64,000 nt of DNA from Bog-473 sp036489775 (GCA_036489775.1 DASXFC010000077.1:1-64000), one strand, 5' to 3'; positions 16,838 through 25,854 are shown, counted from the stretch's first letter. Notes: generated from the sequence alone by a model not told the origin. Translations and numbers: made by a program.

Positions 16838-18679
16838 ATGCCTTCAAGGATCGAGGACTACGCCATCATCGGCGACACGAAAACCGTCGCCCTGGTCGAC
16901 CTCACCGGGTCCATCGACTGGTGGTGCGCCCCGAGAATCGATTCCGGTGCCCCCTTCGCGGCGCTTCTCGGCGACGCGGGCAATGGACGGTGGCTGATCG
17001 CTCCGAAGGGCGAGGTGACCAAGGTCACCCGGCACTACGAACCGGAGACCTTGATTCTCGAGACAGTCTTCGAGACATCGACGGGCTCGGTGTCGGTGTG
17101 CGACTTCATGCCGCCCAACGACAGTCACTCGATGATCCATCGCATCGTCGAAAATCGTGGCGGCACCGTCGAGATGCAGATGGAGTTGATCGTCCGCTAC
17201 GAGTACGGCGCCATCACACCCTGGGCCACCGCGACCGGTGACGGGCTCGTTCTCGTCGCCGCCCGCGACGGCCTGCGCCTGCACAGCCCCGTCCGTCTGG
17301 TTGGCAAGGACAACACCACCATTGCATCCTTCTCGGTATCGGGCGAGAACCGTCGCTCCTTCTCGCTCACGTGGTTCCCCGCGGTGACCCACGCCCCACT
17401 TCCCCTCGACAGCCTGGCCGCCCGTAACCATACGCGGCACTACTGGCACGACTGGGTCGGGCGCTGCACCTACAACGGCGGCTCGCGCGACCTGGTAGTG
17501 CGGTCGCTCATTACTTTGAAGGCTCTCACCTTCGATCCCACCGGTGCCGTCTGCGCCGCGGCGACGACCTCGCTGCCCGAAACGATCGGGGGCAGCCGGA
17601 ACTGGGACTATCGCTATTCGTGGCTCCGGGACGCCACCTTTACTCTCAACGCCCTGTTGGTCTCGGGGTACACCGACGAGGCGTCGGCGTGGGTCGGCTG
17701 GCTCCGCCGAGCCATCGCGGGGAACCCCGCGGAGATGCAGATCATGTACGGCGTCGAAGGGGAACGGCGGCTCGCAGAGTTCGAGCTCGATCACCTCAGC
17801 GGCTACGAGGGATCAACGCCCGTCCGCATCGGCAATGACGCAGTGAATCAGCTCCAGCTCGACGTCTACGGCGAGGTCCTGGACTCTGCCGTCCTCCACT
17901 GGCACAGTCCCATCCCCGAAGAGTCCAACTGGTCGCCGGATCTGCTGATGGCGATCCTCGGCCACCTCGAGACGATCTGGCCCGGGCCCGACAATGGGAT
18001 CTGGGAGGTACGCGGCCCTCGGCGGCACTTCACCCACTCGAAGGTGATGGCCTGGGTGGCCTTCGACCGTGCCCTCACCCTGGCGGAGGACGGTGTCTTG
18101 CCAAAGGGACCGATGGACCATTGGCGGCAAGTGCGCGACGAAATCCATGCGGAAGTCTGCGAAAAGGGTTTCGACTCTGAGCTCAACTCGTTTACCCAGT
18201 ATTACGGCTCGAAGCTGCTCGACGCGAGCCTGCTCATGCTCGCGCCTGTCGGCTTTCTGCCGCCCGATGACGCACGCATTGTCGGTACGGTCGACGCAAT
18301 CAAGAAGGGGCTCGTCATTGATGGCTTCGTCCGCCGGTACCAGACCGACACCGACGAGGACGTCGATGGCCTCAAGGGAACGGAGGGCGCCTTCTTGATG
18401 ACGAGCTTTTGGCTCGCCGACAACCTGGCGCTGCTCGGGCACCACGACGAGGCCAGGGAGATGTTCGAGCGGCTCTGTGCGCTCTGCAACGACGTCGGCC
18501 TCCTCTCCGAGGAGTACGACCCGAAGGCCCAACGGCTGCTCGGGAACTTCCCGCAGGCCTTCTCACACGTCGCCCTGATCAACACAGCGGCCAACCTCTC
18601 GATGGCCGAGCACGGCCCCTCGGTGATGCGCAGTCGTCGTTACGGCCCGCCCCCACCTCGGAGCGGTCCACCCGCCTGA
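16838..18679 (+). CDS. Glycoside hydrolase family 15 protein (second copy)
   Basis: This 613-residue GH15 enzyme is a paralogue of the one at 1209-3098. Shared blocks are IEDYAIIGDTKTVALVDLTG at the N-terminus, GGSRNWDYRYSWLRDA in the barrel, Glu390 in GIWEVRG as likely general acid and Glu558/559 in SEEYDP as likely base, then GNFPQAFSH. No signal peptide is seen, so it acts inside the cell. AGGAGG lies 8 bases before the ATG. It is followed 166 bases later by zwf, so released glucose could feed the pentose phosphate route after phosphorylation. A glucoamylase or trehalase assignment is equally possible. Confidence 0.9.
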   Translation: MPSRIEDYAIIGDTKTVALVDLTGSIDWWCAPRIDSGAPFAALLGDAGNGRWLIAPKGEVTKVTRHYEPETLILETVFETSTGSVSVCDFMPPNDSHSMIHRIVENRGGTVEMQMELIVRYEYGAITPWATATGDGLVLVAARDGLRLHSPVRLVGKDNTTIASFSVSGENRRSFSLTWFPAVTHAPLPLDSLAARNHTRHYWHDWVGRCTYNGGSRDLVVRSLITLKALTFDPTGAVCAAATTSLPETIGGSRNWDYRYSWLRDATFTLNALLVSGYTDEASAWVGWLRRAIAGNPAEMQIMYGVEGERRLAEFELDHLSGYEGSTPVRIGNDAVNQLQLDVYGEVLDSAVLHWHSPIPEESNWSPDLLMAILGHLETIWPGPDNGIWEVRGPRRHFTHSKVMAWVAFDRALTLAEDGVLPKGPMDHWRQVRDEIHAEVCEKGFDSELNSFTQYYGSKLLDASLLMLAPVGFLPPDDARIVGTVDAIKKGLVIDGFVRRYQTDTDEDVDGLKGTEGAFLMTSFWLADNLALLGHHDEAREMFERLCALCNDVGLLSEEYDPKAQRLLGNFPQAFSHVALINTAANLSMAEHGPSVMRSRRYGPPPPRSGPPA

Positions 18680-18790
18680 TCGTGTGAGCCCTCGCCACCA
18701 TCGAAAAGTGCAGGTCAGGTGATCTGAGAGGGTCCGCCCTGCTGCACTCGAGATGTGCCGCACGAGAAAACCCCGGAACTGGCGTAGCGA

Positions 18791-18806
18791 ACCCAATTAT
18801 TTGGGT
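18791..18806 (+). promoter_or_regulatory. Perfect stem-loop in the zwf leader region
   Basis: ACCCAA-TTAT-TTGGGT forms a 6-bp perfect hairpin 40 bases before the zwf start. There is no downstream T run, so it is not a classical terminator. It could be an operator or a leader structure. Confidence 0.35.
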
Positions 18807-18845
18807 AGGTCAAGACTGATTCTCCACCGGAAAGGCAACTGGACA

Positions 18846-20255
18846 ATGGCGAAGACTGGAACGGATCCAACATCGGCGATATTTGTCCTGTACGGGGCCA
18901 CGGGAGACTTGGCTCATCGGTTGGTTCTGCCAGCCTTTTACCGCTTAGCCATCGCGGATCTTCTTCCTGATGACTGGCGTCTGATTGCCGAGGGTCGCGG
19001 CGATATCTCCGATGAGGAGTTTCAAGCTGCCGTGCAAAAGACCTTGGAGGAGTTCGGACCAAAGCCCTCCGAGGGGCCATGGGACGAGGTGCGCCAACGC
19101 ATTCGCTTTGCCGGAGCGGGATTCCGAGTGGATGATCCCGGCAACCTTCTCGATGCAGTCTCGCAAGCGAAAAAGGAGATCGGCGGCAGCCCGCAGCTGA
19201 TCCACTACATGGCTGTGCCACCGTCAGCGTTCGGTCCCTTGACCGAGGCGATTGGGGCGCATGGTCTCGCTTCGGGCTCCCGAGTCGTTTACGAGAAGCC
19301 CTTCGGGAGCTCTCTGGAGTCGTTTCAGCAGCTGGACAGGGTCGCTCATGAGACGTTCGAGGAATCGCAGATCTATCGGATCGACCACTTCCTCGGAAAA
19401 GAGGCGACGCAGAATATTCACGTCCTGCGATTCGCCAACGGTCTCTTTGCTGGTGCGTGGGATAACTCCCACATTGAGAGCGTGCAGATCGATGTTCCAG
19501 AGACTCTCGACGTTGCCATGCGAGCAGATTTCTATGATGCGACAGGCGCCATCCTCGACATGCTTGTGACGCACCTATTCCAAGTCGCCGGTGAGCTTGC
19601 CATGGAACCACCACACTGTCTCGAACCAGATTGCCTGGCCGAGGCACGCGAGGCGGTGATCGGCTCTTTTCGACCCTTGAGCGCCTCCGACGTCGTGGTC
19701 GGGCAGTACGAGGGATACCGCGAGACGCCGGGTGTGCCGGTCGATTCGCGCACCGAGACGTTCGTGGCGGCCCGAATGTGGATCGACAACGAACGCTGGA
19801 GGGGGGTGCCCTTCCTGTTGCGGACCGGCAAGTGCCTCGTCGAAAGCCGACAGAGAGTAAGCGTGGTCTTTAAGGACGCGGTTCCCGGACTACCGGGTCA
19901 ACCAGACGGTGGAAACATTCTCGGTTTCGAGCTGTCCGGGGATGGAGAGATCGATCTGGGACTCGTTGTCAAACAACCTGGCCCCACGATGACCCTAGGA
20001 GTGGGTCAGACATCGCTCCCCCTGGGTTCCGCCAGCAACGGACCGTCGCTGCCGGCCTACTCACTCCTCCTCCATGACGTTCTGATTGGTGATCGCTCGC
20101 TCTTTACGCGACCGGACGGACTCGAGCACGTGTGGACAGTGGCCGATGGCCTGGTGCGGAACAAGCCGGAGCCCATTCAGTATGCGCGGGGTTCATGGGG
20201 CCCGCCCGAGGCTGCAGAGTTGGTGCGCCCATGTGTTTGGGCCTTAGGCGAGTGA
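18846..20255 (+). CDS. zwf: Glucose-6-phosphate dehydrogenase
   Basis: This 469-residue enzyme would oxidise glucose 6-phosphate to 6-phosphogluconolactone with NADP(H) production. The N-terminal Rossmann loop is GATGDLAHR (near residue 18). The substrate-binding signature RIDHFLGKE contains the catalytic His region, preceded by YEKPFGSSLESFQ. The C-terminal half has the expected RTGKCL block. I start at ATG 18846 with GGAAAGG upstream; an in-frame start at 18753 lacks a ribosome site. No gnd, pgl or opcA gene is adjacent, so this may be a second, condition-specific copy next to the GH15 gene. Confidence 0.9.
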   Translation: MAKTGTDPTSAIFVLYGATGDLAHRLVLPAFYRLAIADLLPDDWRLIAEGRGDISDEEFQAAVQKTLEEFGPKPSEGPWDEVRQRIRFAGAGFRVDDPGNLLDAVSQAKKEIGGSPQLIHYMAVPPSAFGPLTEAIGAHGLASGSRVVYEKPFGSSLESFQQLDRVAHETFEESQIYRIDHFLGKEATQNIHVLRFANGLFAGAWDNSHIESVQIDVPETLDVAMRADFYDATGAILDMLVTHLFQVAGELAMEPPHCLEPDCLAEAREAVIGSFRPLSASDVVVGQYEGYRETPGVPVDSRTETFVAARMWIDNERWRGVPFLLRTGKCLVESRQRVSVVFKDAVPGLPGQPDGGNILGFELSGDGEIDLGLVVKQPGPTMTLGVGQTSLPLGSASNGPSLPAYSLLLHDVLIGDRSLFTRPDGLEHVWTVADGLVRNKPEPIQYARGSWGPPEAAELVRPCVWALGE

Positions 20256-20279
20256 TTTTCGTGACGCACTCATTTGGAT

Positions 20280-20708
20280 TCAGTCGGCCTGGACCGTCGT
20301 GCTGTCGGTGGCGCCTGACGCCAGCACCTTTTGCTTCTCAGTCTGGAACTCGTCGTCCGTGATAAAGCCTCGTTCACGAAGATCAGCCAACTTGTGCAAT
20401 TGGTCCGCCGTAGTCGGGTGACCAGAAGCGTGTTGCACGTACTGGTCAAACGCTCTGCGTTGGAGTGCCGCTTGTGCCGCAGCTCGTTCATGCATCGATC
20501 CCCCTCTGAAGATGAGGTAGGCAAATACTCCTAGGAAGGGAAAGATTATGACGAAGATGACCCAGAGCATTTTGGCCGCTCCGCTCAGGTCATGACTGCG
20601 AAAAATGTCAGAGAACACCGTGATAGCGAGCCAGATCCACAAGAAGAAGCAGAAGAATTCGAGCATGGTCCAAAAGACGTTGGCGAGCGGGTAATTGGCA
20701 GCAAGCAT
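20280..20708 (-). CDS. Membrane protein with PLDc_N-like segment and SHOCT domain
   Basis: This 142-residue protein has two predicted membrane helices, about 7-30 (FWTMLEFFCFFLWIWLAIT) and 44-66 (AKMLWVIFVIIFPFLGVFAY), separated by a short DIFRSHDLSG turn; together they resemble the PLDc_N region. The C-terminal SHOCT motif is LHKLADLRERGFITDDEFQ. SHOCT domains often cap small membrane proteins, with an oligomerising role suggested. The ATG at 20708 has GGAAAGG 8 bases upstream. It is convergent with zwf, with 24 bases between the stops. Confidence 0.8.
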   Translation of the reverse strand: MLAANYPLANVFWTMLEFFCFFLWIWLAITVFSDIFRSHDLSGAAKMLWVIFVIIFPFLGVFAYLIFRGGSMHERAAAQAALQRRAFDQYVQHASGHPTTADQLHKLADLRERGFITDDEFQTEKQKVLASGATDSTTVQAD

Positions 20709-20934
20709 TCGAATCGCCTTTCCGTGTCTATCCGGGCGTGGACAGTGCTGTAAGTATGGCAACCGGCGTATGGTTCAGGTAGGGGTTTACCGCATGGACG
20801 TCGGGCGACCGGTGGTCCTCGATCGGGCTTCCCGGGCGAGCAGGGTCGAACTGATCAACCGCTCGTCAGTGCCTTGAGCACCGGCTAGGACAGCGCTGGC
20901 CAGTTCGGTCGGACTGCCTCGCTTCAGGAGCCGG

Positions 20935-21363
20935 TCAGATGACTTTGAGCGTGACCTCGATATTGTCGCGGGTGGCGTTGCTGTACGGACAGACCTCATG
21001 GGCGCCACGCACGACTTCTAGGGCAGTTGCCTCATCCACGCCGGGGATATGTACGTCGAGTTCCACGGCAAGGCCGAAGGCGCCCCCATCGATGGTGCCG
21101 ATGGTGACGCGGCCAGTGACGTCGGATTCGCTGGTGTCGACTTTCATCCTTCGGCCGATGACCCCCATGGCGCTTTGGAAACAGGCCGCGAAGCCCATTG
21201 CGAAGAGCTGCTCGGGATTGGTCCCGCCACCCTGACCTCCCAATTCAGAAGGTGGGCGAATGTCGAGATCGAGGATGCCATCTGACGAGCGCCCGTGGCC
21301 ATCTCGGCCTCCCCGGACGGTGGCCTCCGCGGTATAGAGCGGCTTATTCAGTGCAGTAACCAT
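20935..21363 (-). CDS. ohr: Organic hydroperoxide resistance protein (Ohr)
   Basis: This 142-residue Ohr/OsmC-fold thiol peroxidase would reduce organic hydroperoxides. The two reactive cysteines are present: one in GFAACFQSAM (about 62) and one in HEVCPYSNATR (about 126). The start YTAEATVRGGRDGHGRSSDG is typical of Ohr rather than OsmC. The ATG at 21363 has AAAGGG upstream. No OhrR-type MarR gene is adjacent. Its neighbours are an EthD-like gene 102 bases upstream on the same strand and a divergent non-coding gap towards the SHOCT gene. Confidence 0.93.
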   Translation of the reverse strand: MVTALNKPLYTAEATVRGGRDGHGRSSDGILDLDIRPPSELGGQGGGTNPEQLFAMGFAACFQSAMGVIGRRMKVDTSESDVTGRVTIGTIDGGAFGLAVELDVHIPGVDEATALEVVRGAHEVCPYSNATRDNIEVTLKVI

Positions 21364-21465
21364 CAATCTTGCCCTTTCAATCGCGGCCAGGTGGTTCAGG
21401 TCACACTGCAGCGTAGGGGATCCAGCCTGAATTCGTCGCCGATCTCAGGCCCTCCTTTGTGGACC

Positions 21466-21750
21466 TCAGACGATCTCGCTGATCTGCATGACAGGCGTGA
21501 TGTTGGTGTAGTTCGCGACATCGGCCGTCACCTCCGCCGTGCCCTCAAGCGACAGGGCTGCGGTCATCGCCTCGAGGGAATCGAACCGAAAATGGACGGC
21601 TGCGACGTAGGGTCCATCGACGCCCTTGTCGATCTCGGCCCTCTCGAGTCCCCATGTCTTAAGAGCAAGGGGCACGTGCCGATCCCGGTAATAGTCGTGG
21701 TCGAAGACGTAGCCCTCGGCGGTGGGGTACAGGACGCTCAGTCGTATCAT
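21466..21750 (-). CDS. EthD family protein
   Basis: This 94-residue dimeric alpha-beta barrel protein has IRLSVLYPTAEGYVFDHDYY at the N-terminus, then YRDRHVPLALKTWGL and the closing TPVMQISEIV. EthD was named for a protein needed in ethyl tert-butyl ether breakdown; many relatives accompany dehydrogenases and hydrolases in catabolic clusters, with unknown activity. It follows the SDR gene on the same strand after 52 bases, so it is probably co-transcribed and controlled from the 22.8 kb divergent promoter. Confidence 0.82.
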   Translation of the reverse strand: MIRLSVLYPTAEGYVFDHDYYRDRHVPLALKTWGLERAEIDKGVDGPYVAAVHFRFDSLEAMTAALSLEGTAEVTADVANYTNITPVMQISEIV

Positions 21751-21802
21751 CGAATGCCACTCTCTCCTTTAGTGAGAATTTCCATTTCGCTCTGTGTTCC
21801 GG

Positions 21803-22726
21803 TCAGCTTTTCGTATTGATCGGTTTGGACGCCATGAGGTTGGCTTCGAGCAGGTACTCGGGGGCGCTGCTCTCGATCTGTGACGTGGCCCGGTCCCGGA
21901 TCTTTTGTTGTTGCTGCGCCTGGGGGACAGCGATCCAGAAGGTGTCGTTGACAATCCCTTCGAAGCAGATGTCGGCCACCTCGGACAGGGGCGCGAACTT
22001 CACCTCCATGCCGGCATCTTCCATGCGCTTCAGGTAGGCGCCCAGCGCGTCCCGCCCTTCCTTCGGGGGCGCACCCGGCCGGTCATAGCGCTCGGGGCGA
22101 TTGGCCCCTGGGCGCCAGATGCCGGTGTTGAGCATCCCCGGCGAGAACGTGGACGGGTAGAGCAACGACGCACTGACCTTTGCGCCCACCTCACGGAGCT
22201 GGCCCCAGAGGCATTCGGTGATGGTGGTGACCGCCGCTTTCGTGGTCGCGTAGACGGCGCTGTTGATCAGGGGGGTGAACCCGCCGTTGCTGGACGTGGT
22301 GTTCACGACGTGGCCCTCCTCGCCCTGCGCCAGGAGGGTGGGAACGAATGCGTGGATGCCGTTCACTACACCCATCACATTGACGTCGAGGGACCAGCGC
22401 CAGTCGTTGACGTGGTGTTCCCACAACTGACCTTCGGAGCCGGAGCCGATGCCGGCGTTGTTGCAGACGAGATGGACTGCCCCGTACCGCTCAAGCGTCG
22501 CGTCCCTCAGGGCCTCGACCGATTCGAGTGACGTGACGTCGGTCACCACGCCGGTGACGTCGAGACCTCGGTCCGTCAACTCGCTCGTCGTCGTTTCGAC
22601 CAACGCGGGCACCACATCCGCCACCACGACCTTCATTCCTTCGGCCCCGAAGCGCTCCGCCAACGCCCTCCCGATGCCCTGCCCCCCACCGGTGACCACC
22701 GCCACCTTGCCGACGACGTCCCTCAT
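21803..22726 (-). CDS. SDR family oxidoreductase
   Basis: This 307-residue classical short-chain dehydrogenase has TGGGQGIG near residues 13-20, CNNAGIG near 90, and the catalytic YATTK near 158-162. A C-terminal extension of about 60 residues with Gln/Lys-rich QAQQQQKIRDRA is longer than usual. The ATG at 22726 has GGGGAGG upstream; a longer in-frame start at 22816 reaches into the divergent promoter. It is first in an operon with EthD and is divergent from the paired amidohydrolases, which suggests one catabolic pathway. The substrate is unknown. Confidence 0.87.
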   Translation of the reverse strand: MRDVVGKVAVVTGGGQGIGRALAERFGAEGMKVVVADVVPALVETTTSELTDRGLDVTGVVTDVTSLESVEALRDATLERYGAVHLVCNNAGIGSGSEGQLWEHHVNDWRWSLDVNVMGVVNGIHAFVPTLLAQGEEGHVVNTTSSNGGFTPLINSAVYATTKAAVTTITECLWGQLREVGAKVSASLLYPSTFSPGMLNTGIWRPGANRPERYDRPGAPPKEGRDALGAYLKRMEDAGMEVKFAPLSEVADICFEGIVNDTFWIAVPQAQQQQKIRDRATSQIESSAPEYLLEANLMASKPINTKS

Positions 22727-22820
22727 GACGACCTCCCCTTGTCTGACGTGTGGACTCGCAGGTCGGGCCCGCCTGCGTCGCAGCCAATGCTTCCCACCCC
22801 TACTGCCGCAGCGCAAATGA

Positions 22821-22853
22821 ATGATTGCATATCATGTGCGTTCGGACTATAAC
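22821..22853 (+). promoter_or_regulatory. Promoter and overlapping operator of the amidohydrolase operon
   Basis: TTGCAT (22825-22830) and TATAAC (22848-22853) are separated by exactly 17 bases, a good housekeeping promoter. The inverted repeat ATGAT-TGCAT-ATCAT (22821-22835) covers the -35 box, the position expected of a repressor site. A TetR gene ends the same operon. Confidence 0.6.
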
Positions 22854-22880
22854 GCTGTCATAGGGCTTTGGGGGTTAGAA

Positions 22881-24104
22881 ATGCAGCCACTCGCCGAGGA
22901 CCGCTACCTGGTGATCTCTTCGGACGGTCACGCCGGGGCGGAGATGTTGGACTACCGGGACTATCTTGAACGCCGCTATCTCGACGAGTTCGATGTCTGG
23001 GCCAAGTCCTTTGTGAACCCGTACTCCGATCTCCAAGGGGAGACGGCCTATCGCAACTGGGATTCGGACGCCCGTCTCCGCGAGCTCGAGGATGATGGCG
23101 TCGTCGCGGAAGTCCTGTTTCCGAACACGATTCCGCCCTTCTTCCCCTCGGCCAATCTCCTGGCCCGACCGCCGACGCCCGAAACCTACGATCTCCGCTG
23201 GGCCGGCCTTCGGGCGCACAATCGTTGGTTAGCGGACTTCTGTGCCGAGGCACCGGGCCGGCGGGCCGGTCTGGCCCAGGTCTTCCTCAACGACGTCGAC
23301 GACGCCGTGGCGGAGATCACCTGGGCGCGTGAACACGGTCTCTTCGGCGGGGTCCTGCTGCCGGGCGTGCCGCCCGACTCGGGACTCCCGCCGCTCTGCG
23401 CACCTGACTACGACCCCATCTGGGCCGCTTGCCAGGACCTCGACATGCCGGTGAACAACCATTCCGGGGCCGCTGGTCCCGAGATGGGCGAGCACCTGGC
23501 CTCGATGGCCATCTTCATGGTCGAGCTGGGCTGGTTCTCGCATCGGGTCTTCTGGCATATGGCTTTCGGGGGCGCCTTTGCCCGCTATCCCCGCCTGAAG
23601 CTGGTGCTCACCGAGCAGTCATCGGGTTGGGTCCCTGCCACCATCAGCATGCTCGACTACCAGTACTCACGCTTCACCGACGCCGGCAACGCCGAGGCGC
23701 ATTTCGGTGCCGAGTTGATCAAGGAGATCCCCGAACCGCCGAGTTACTACTGGAGAAACAACTGCTTTGTCGGCGCCAGCTTCTTCCGTCCCAACGAGGC
23801 ACCTCTCCGCTACGACATCGGCATCGACAAGATCATGTGGGGCCAGGATTATCCCCACATCGAGGGAACGTACCCATACACGACCGAAGCTCTCCGCCAT
23901 ACCTTCGCCGGGATCGACCCCGCCGAGGTAGCGCCGATGCTCGGAGGCAATGCCGCCGGGGTCTACGGCTTTGATCTCGAGGCGCTTGGCGCGATCGCCG
24001 CTCGCGTTGGTCCCCGGGTGGATGAGGTGAACGTGCCGCTCGAAGTGGTTCCCGCTGACTCCCATTCGCTTGCCTTCTCCGGAGGAGACCTAAAACCGTG
24101 GTGA
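22881..24104 (+). CDS. Amidohydrolase family (Amidohydro_2) protein
   Basis: This 407-residue TIM-barrel metal-dependent hydrolase or decarboxylase has N-terminal SSDGHAG as its first metal-ligand motif. Further motifs are VNNHSGAAGPEMG near the middle, VLTEQSSGW, and MWGQDYPHIEGTYP near residue 315 with the last Asp ligand. The group includes ACMS decarboxylase relatives and many actinobacterial aromatic or steroid catabolic enzymes. I start at ATG 22881 because the promoter lies upstream of it. It overlaps the next gene by 4-7 bases. Likely a hydrolase of a C-C or C-N bond in an unknown pathway. Confidence 0.85.
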   Translation: MQPLAEDRYLVISSDGHAGAEMLDYRDYLERRYLDEFDVWAKSFVNPYSDLQGETAYRNWDSDARLRELEDDGVVAEVLFPNTIPPFFPSANLLARPPTPETYDLRWAGLRAHNRWLADFCAEAPGRRAGLAQVFLNDVDDAVAEITWAREHGLFGGVLLPGVPPDSGLPPLCAPDYDPIWAACQDLDMPVNNHSGAAGPEMGEHLASMAIFMVELGWFSHRVFWHMAFGGAFARYPRLKLVLTEQSSGWVPATISMLDYQYSRFTDAGNAEAHFGAELIKEIPEPPSYYWRNNCFVGASFFRPNEAPLRYDIGIDKIMWGQDYPHIEGTYPYTTEALRHTFAGIDPAEVAPMLGGNAAGVYGFDLEALGAIAARVGPRVDEVNVPLEVVPADSHSLAFSGGDLKPW

Positions 24105-25372
24105 CCGATAACTACCTGATCATCTCGTCCGACACCCATGCGGGACTGCCGGACGCCCGGTACAAGCAGTACCTCGAACCCCGGTACCGGGAAGCCTTCG
24201 ATGCAGATCTGGTGCAGCGGGCTGCGCTCCGCGCCCCGATGAACGCTCAGGTGGAAGAGCTCGAGTTCGTGAAGGACTGGTACGACGAGAACGAGGAGGG
24301 ACTGCGGGGAGGATGGGATGCGGCTCGCCGCGATGCTGAGCTCGAGGCCGACGGCGTGGTGGGCGAGGTCATCTTCCCTGACGCCGACGCCGTGCTGGGA
24401 GGCGCGTCGGCCCCCTTCGGCGCCGGCCTGGGTGCCAGTGGGGAGTACGACCCGACGCTGTTGATGGCCGGAGCCCAGGCCCACAACCGCTGGCTGGCCG
24501 AACTGTGCCGTGACAGTCCGGATCGGCGCCGCGGCCTGGCCATTGTCCCTATCCTCCACGACATCGATGCCGCGGTGGCCGAGATCCGGAGGGCCAAGAG
24601 CTCTGGTTTGGGCGGCGTCCTCATCCCTGCGATGTGGCGCCCTTACCCTCCGTACAACGACCTCCGCTACGAGCCCATCTGGTCCGTGTGCGAGGAACTG
24701 GAGATGGTCGTCCACACCCACACGGGACCCGCACCGCGCGAGGAGATCGGCGCCGATCTCGGCATCTACGCCAATGAGACCATCTTCTGGACCATGCGGC
24801 CGATGTGGTTCCTGCTCTGGTCCGGCGCTTTCGAACGCCACCCCGGCCTCAAGTTCGCCGTGACCGAAGGGGGGTCGTGGTGGGCGGCCGACCTCCTGTG
24901 GAGATCGGACATCGCCTACATGAACGAGCACGCCACCAAGAAGATGGGGGACATCGCCCCCAAGCTGAAGATGCTCCCGAGCGAGTACTTCGACCGCAAT
25001 GTCTTCATCGGTTCGTCCAACACCCGACGCCGCGAAATCGCCCGTCGTTTCGAGATCGGGGTCGGCAACATCATGTGGGGCAACGACTTCCCACACCCAG
25101 AAGGAACGTGGCCCCACACACGTCAGTGGCTCCGCGATACTTTCTGGGATTGTCCGGTCGACGACGCGCGGCGGATTCTCGGGCTCAATGCGGCGGAGGT
25201 CTACCACTTCGATGTCGGCAAGCTGCAGCCTCTGGCTGATCGCGTCGGGCCCACCCCGGAGGATCTTGGTCAGACCGACCAGGTGGACCTCTTGAAGTGG
25301 AAGGAGGTCGAAGCGGCCGGCCGACCGTGGCTGTCCGGCGTCGAGGCCCTCCCCGTAACCGTTTCCGAGTAG
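24098..25372 (+). CDS. Amidohydrolase family (Amidohydro_2) protein, second of a tandem pair
   Basis: This 424-residue paralogue of the preceding gene has SSDTHAG at the N-terminus, VVHTHTGPAPREE where the first copy has NNHSG, VTEGGSWW and MWGNDFPHPEGTWP. The first histidine of the H-x-H pair in the middle motif is kept here but is Asn in copy one, so the two may differ in metal binding or form unequal subunits. GGAGGAG lies 10 bases before the GTG at 24098; a second GTG at 24101 is equally placed. Translation is coupled by overlap with the upstream stop. Confidence 0.85.
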   Translation: MVTDNYLIISSDTHAGLPDARYKQYLEPRYREAFDADLVQRAALRAPMNAQVEELEFVKDWYDENEEGLRGGWDAARRDAELEADGVVGEVIFPDADAVLGGASAPFGAGLGASGEYDPTLLMAGAQAHNRWLAELCRDSPDRRRGLAIVPILHDIDAAVAEIRRAKSSGLGGVLIPAMWRPYPPYNDLRYEPIWSVCEELEMVVHTHTGPAPREEIGADLGIYANETIFWTMRPMWFLLWSGAFERHPGLKFAVTEGGSWWAADLLWRSDIAYMNEHATKKMGDIAPKLKMLPSEYFDRNVFIGSSNTRRREIARRFEIGVGNIMWGNDFPHPEGTWPHTRQWLRDTFWDCPVDDARRILGLNAAEVYHFDVGKLQPLADRVGPTPEDLGQTDQVDLLKWKEVEAAGRPWLSGVEALPVTVSE

Positions 25373-25386
25373 CAGGAGGAAGAGTA

Positions 25387-25809
25387 ATGGTGTCGATCCT
25401 TTCCCAATATTGCATCAACGTCAGTGATCTCGAAAGATCCATTGAATTTTGGGAGGCCGTGATCGGTATCCCGCTGCAAAGTCGAACGGACATCCCCAAC
25501 ATCAAGGAAGCGGTGCTGCAATCCCCGGCCGGGGGCAGTCGCCTACAGCTCGCTCAACACCTCGAGCGAGAGGGTCCGATCGACATGGGAACCGCTCTGT
25601 GGAAGCTCTACATCAATACCGACGATTGCGTCGCGCTGTATGACAAGGCGATCGCGGCGGGGTGCGAGTCGGTGTCGCCGCCGAACCGACTCGAGCGCTG
25701 GCCCGTCACCATGGCCTACGTGAGGGACTTCGACGGCTATCTGCTGGAGTTCGTGGAGTACCACGAGGGCACACCGGCCGGCGTGCCGGACCCCAGAGAC
25801 TTCACCTAG
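25387..25809 (+). CDS. VOC (glyoxalase/dioxygenase fold) protein
   Basis: This 140-residue protein is made of two beta-alpha-beta-beta-beta halves: SQYCINVSDLERSIEFWEAV at the start and MAYVRDFDGYLLEFVEYHEG near the end, which supplies the terminal Glu metal ligand. The N-terminal His ligand of many glyoxalases is replaced (QYCINV), so the metal site may be incomplete. AGGAGGAAGAG precedes the ATG at 25387. It follows the second amidohydrolase by 14 bases and precedes a TetR gene by 45, so it belongs to the same catabolic operon. Confidence 0.83.
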   Translation: MVSILSQYCINVSDLERSIEFWEAVIGIPLQSRTDIPNIKEAVLQSPAGGSRLQLAQHLEREGPIDMGTALWKLYINTDDCVALYDKAIAAGCESVSPPNRLERWPVTMAYVRDFDGYLLEFVEYHEGTPAGVPDPRDFT

Positions 25810-25854
25810 CGCGGTGCGGTCGGCGGATTGCTCTAGGAACTGAGGTACGAAGTC

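Noticed and set aside
22821..22880. Upstream start for the first amidohydrolase
   Set aside because: The promoter TTGCAT-N17-TATAAC and its operator lie inside this stretch, so translation must begin later, at 22881.
23963..25207. Minus-strand frame of over 400 codons across the second amidohydrolase
   Set aside because: It lies opposite conserved SSDTHAG and MWGNDFPH motifs and has no recognisable domain.
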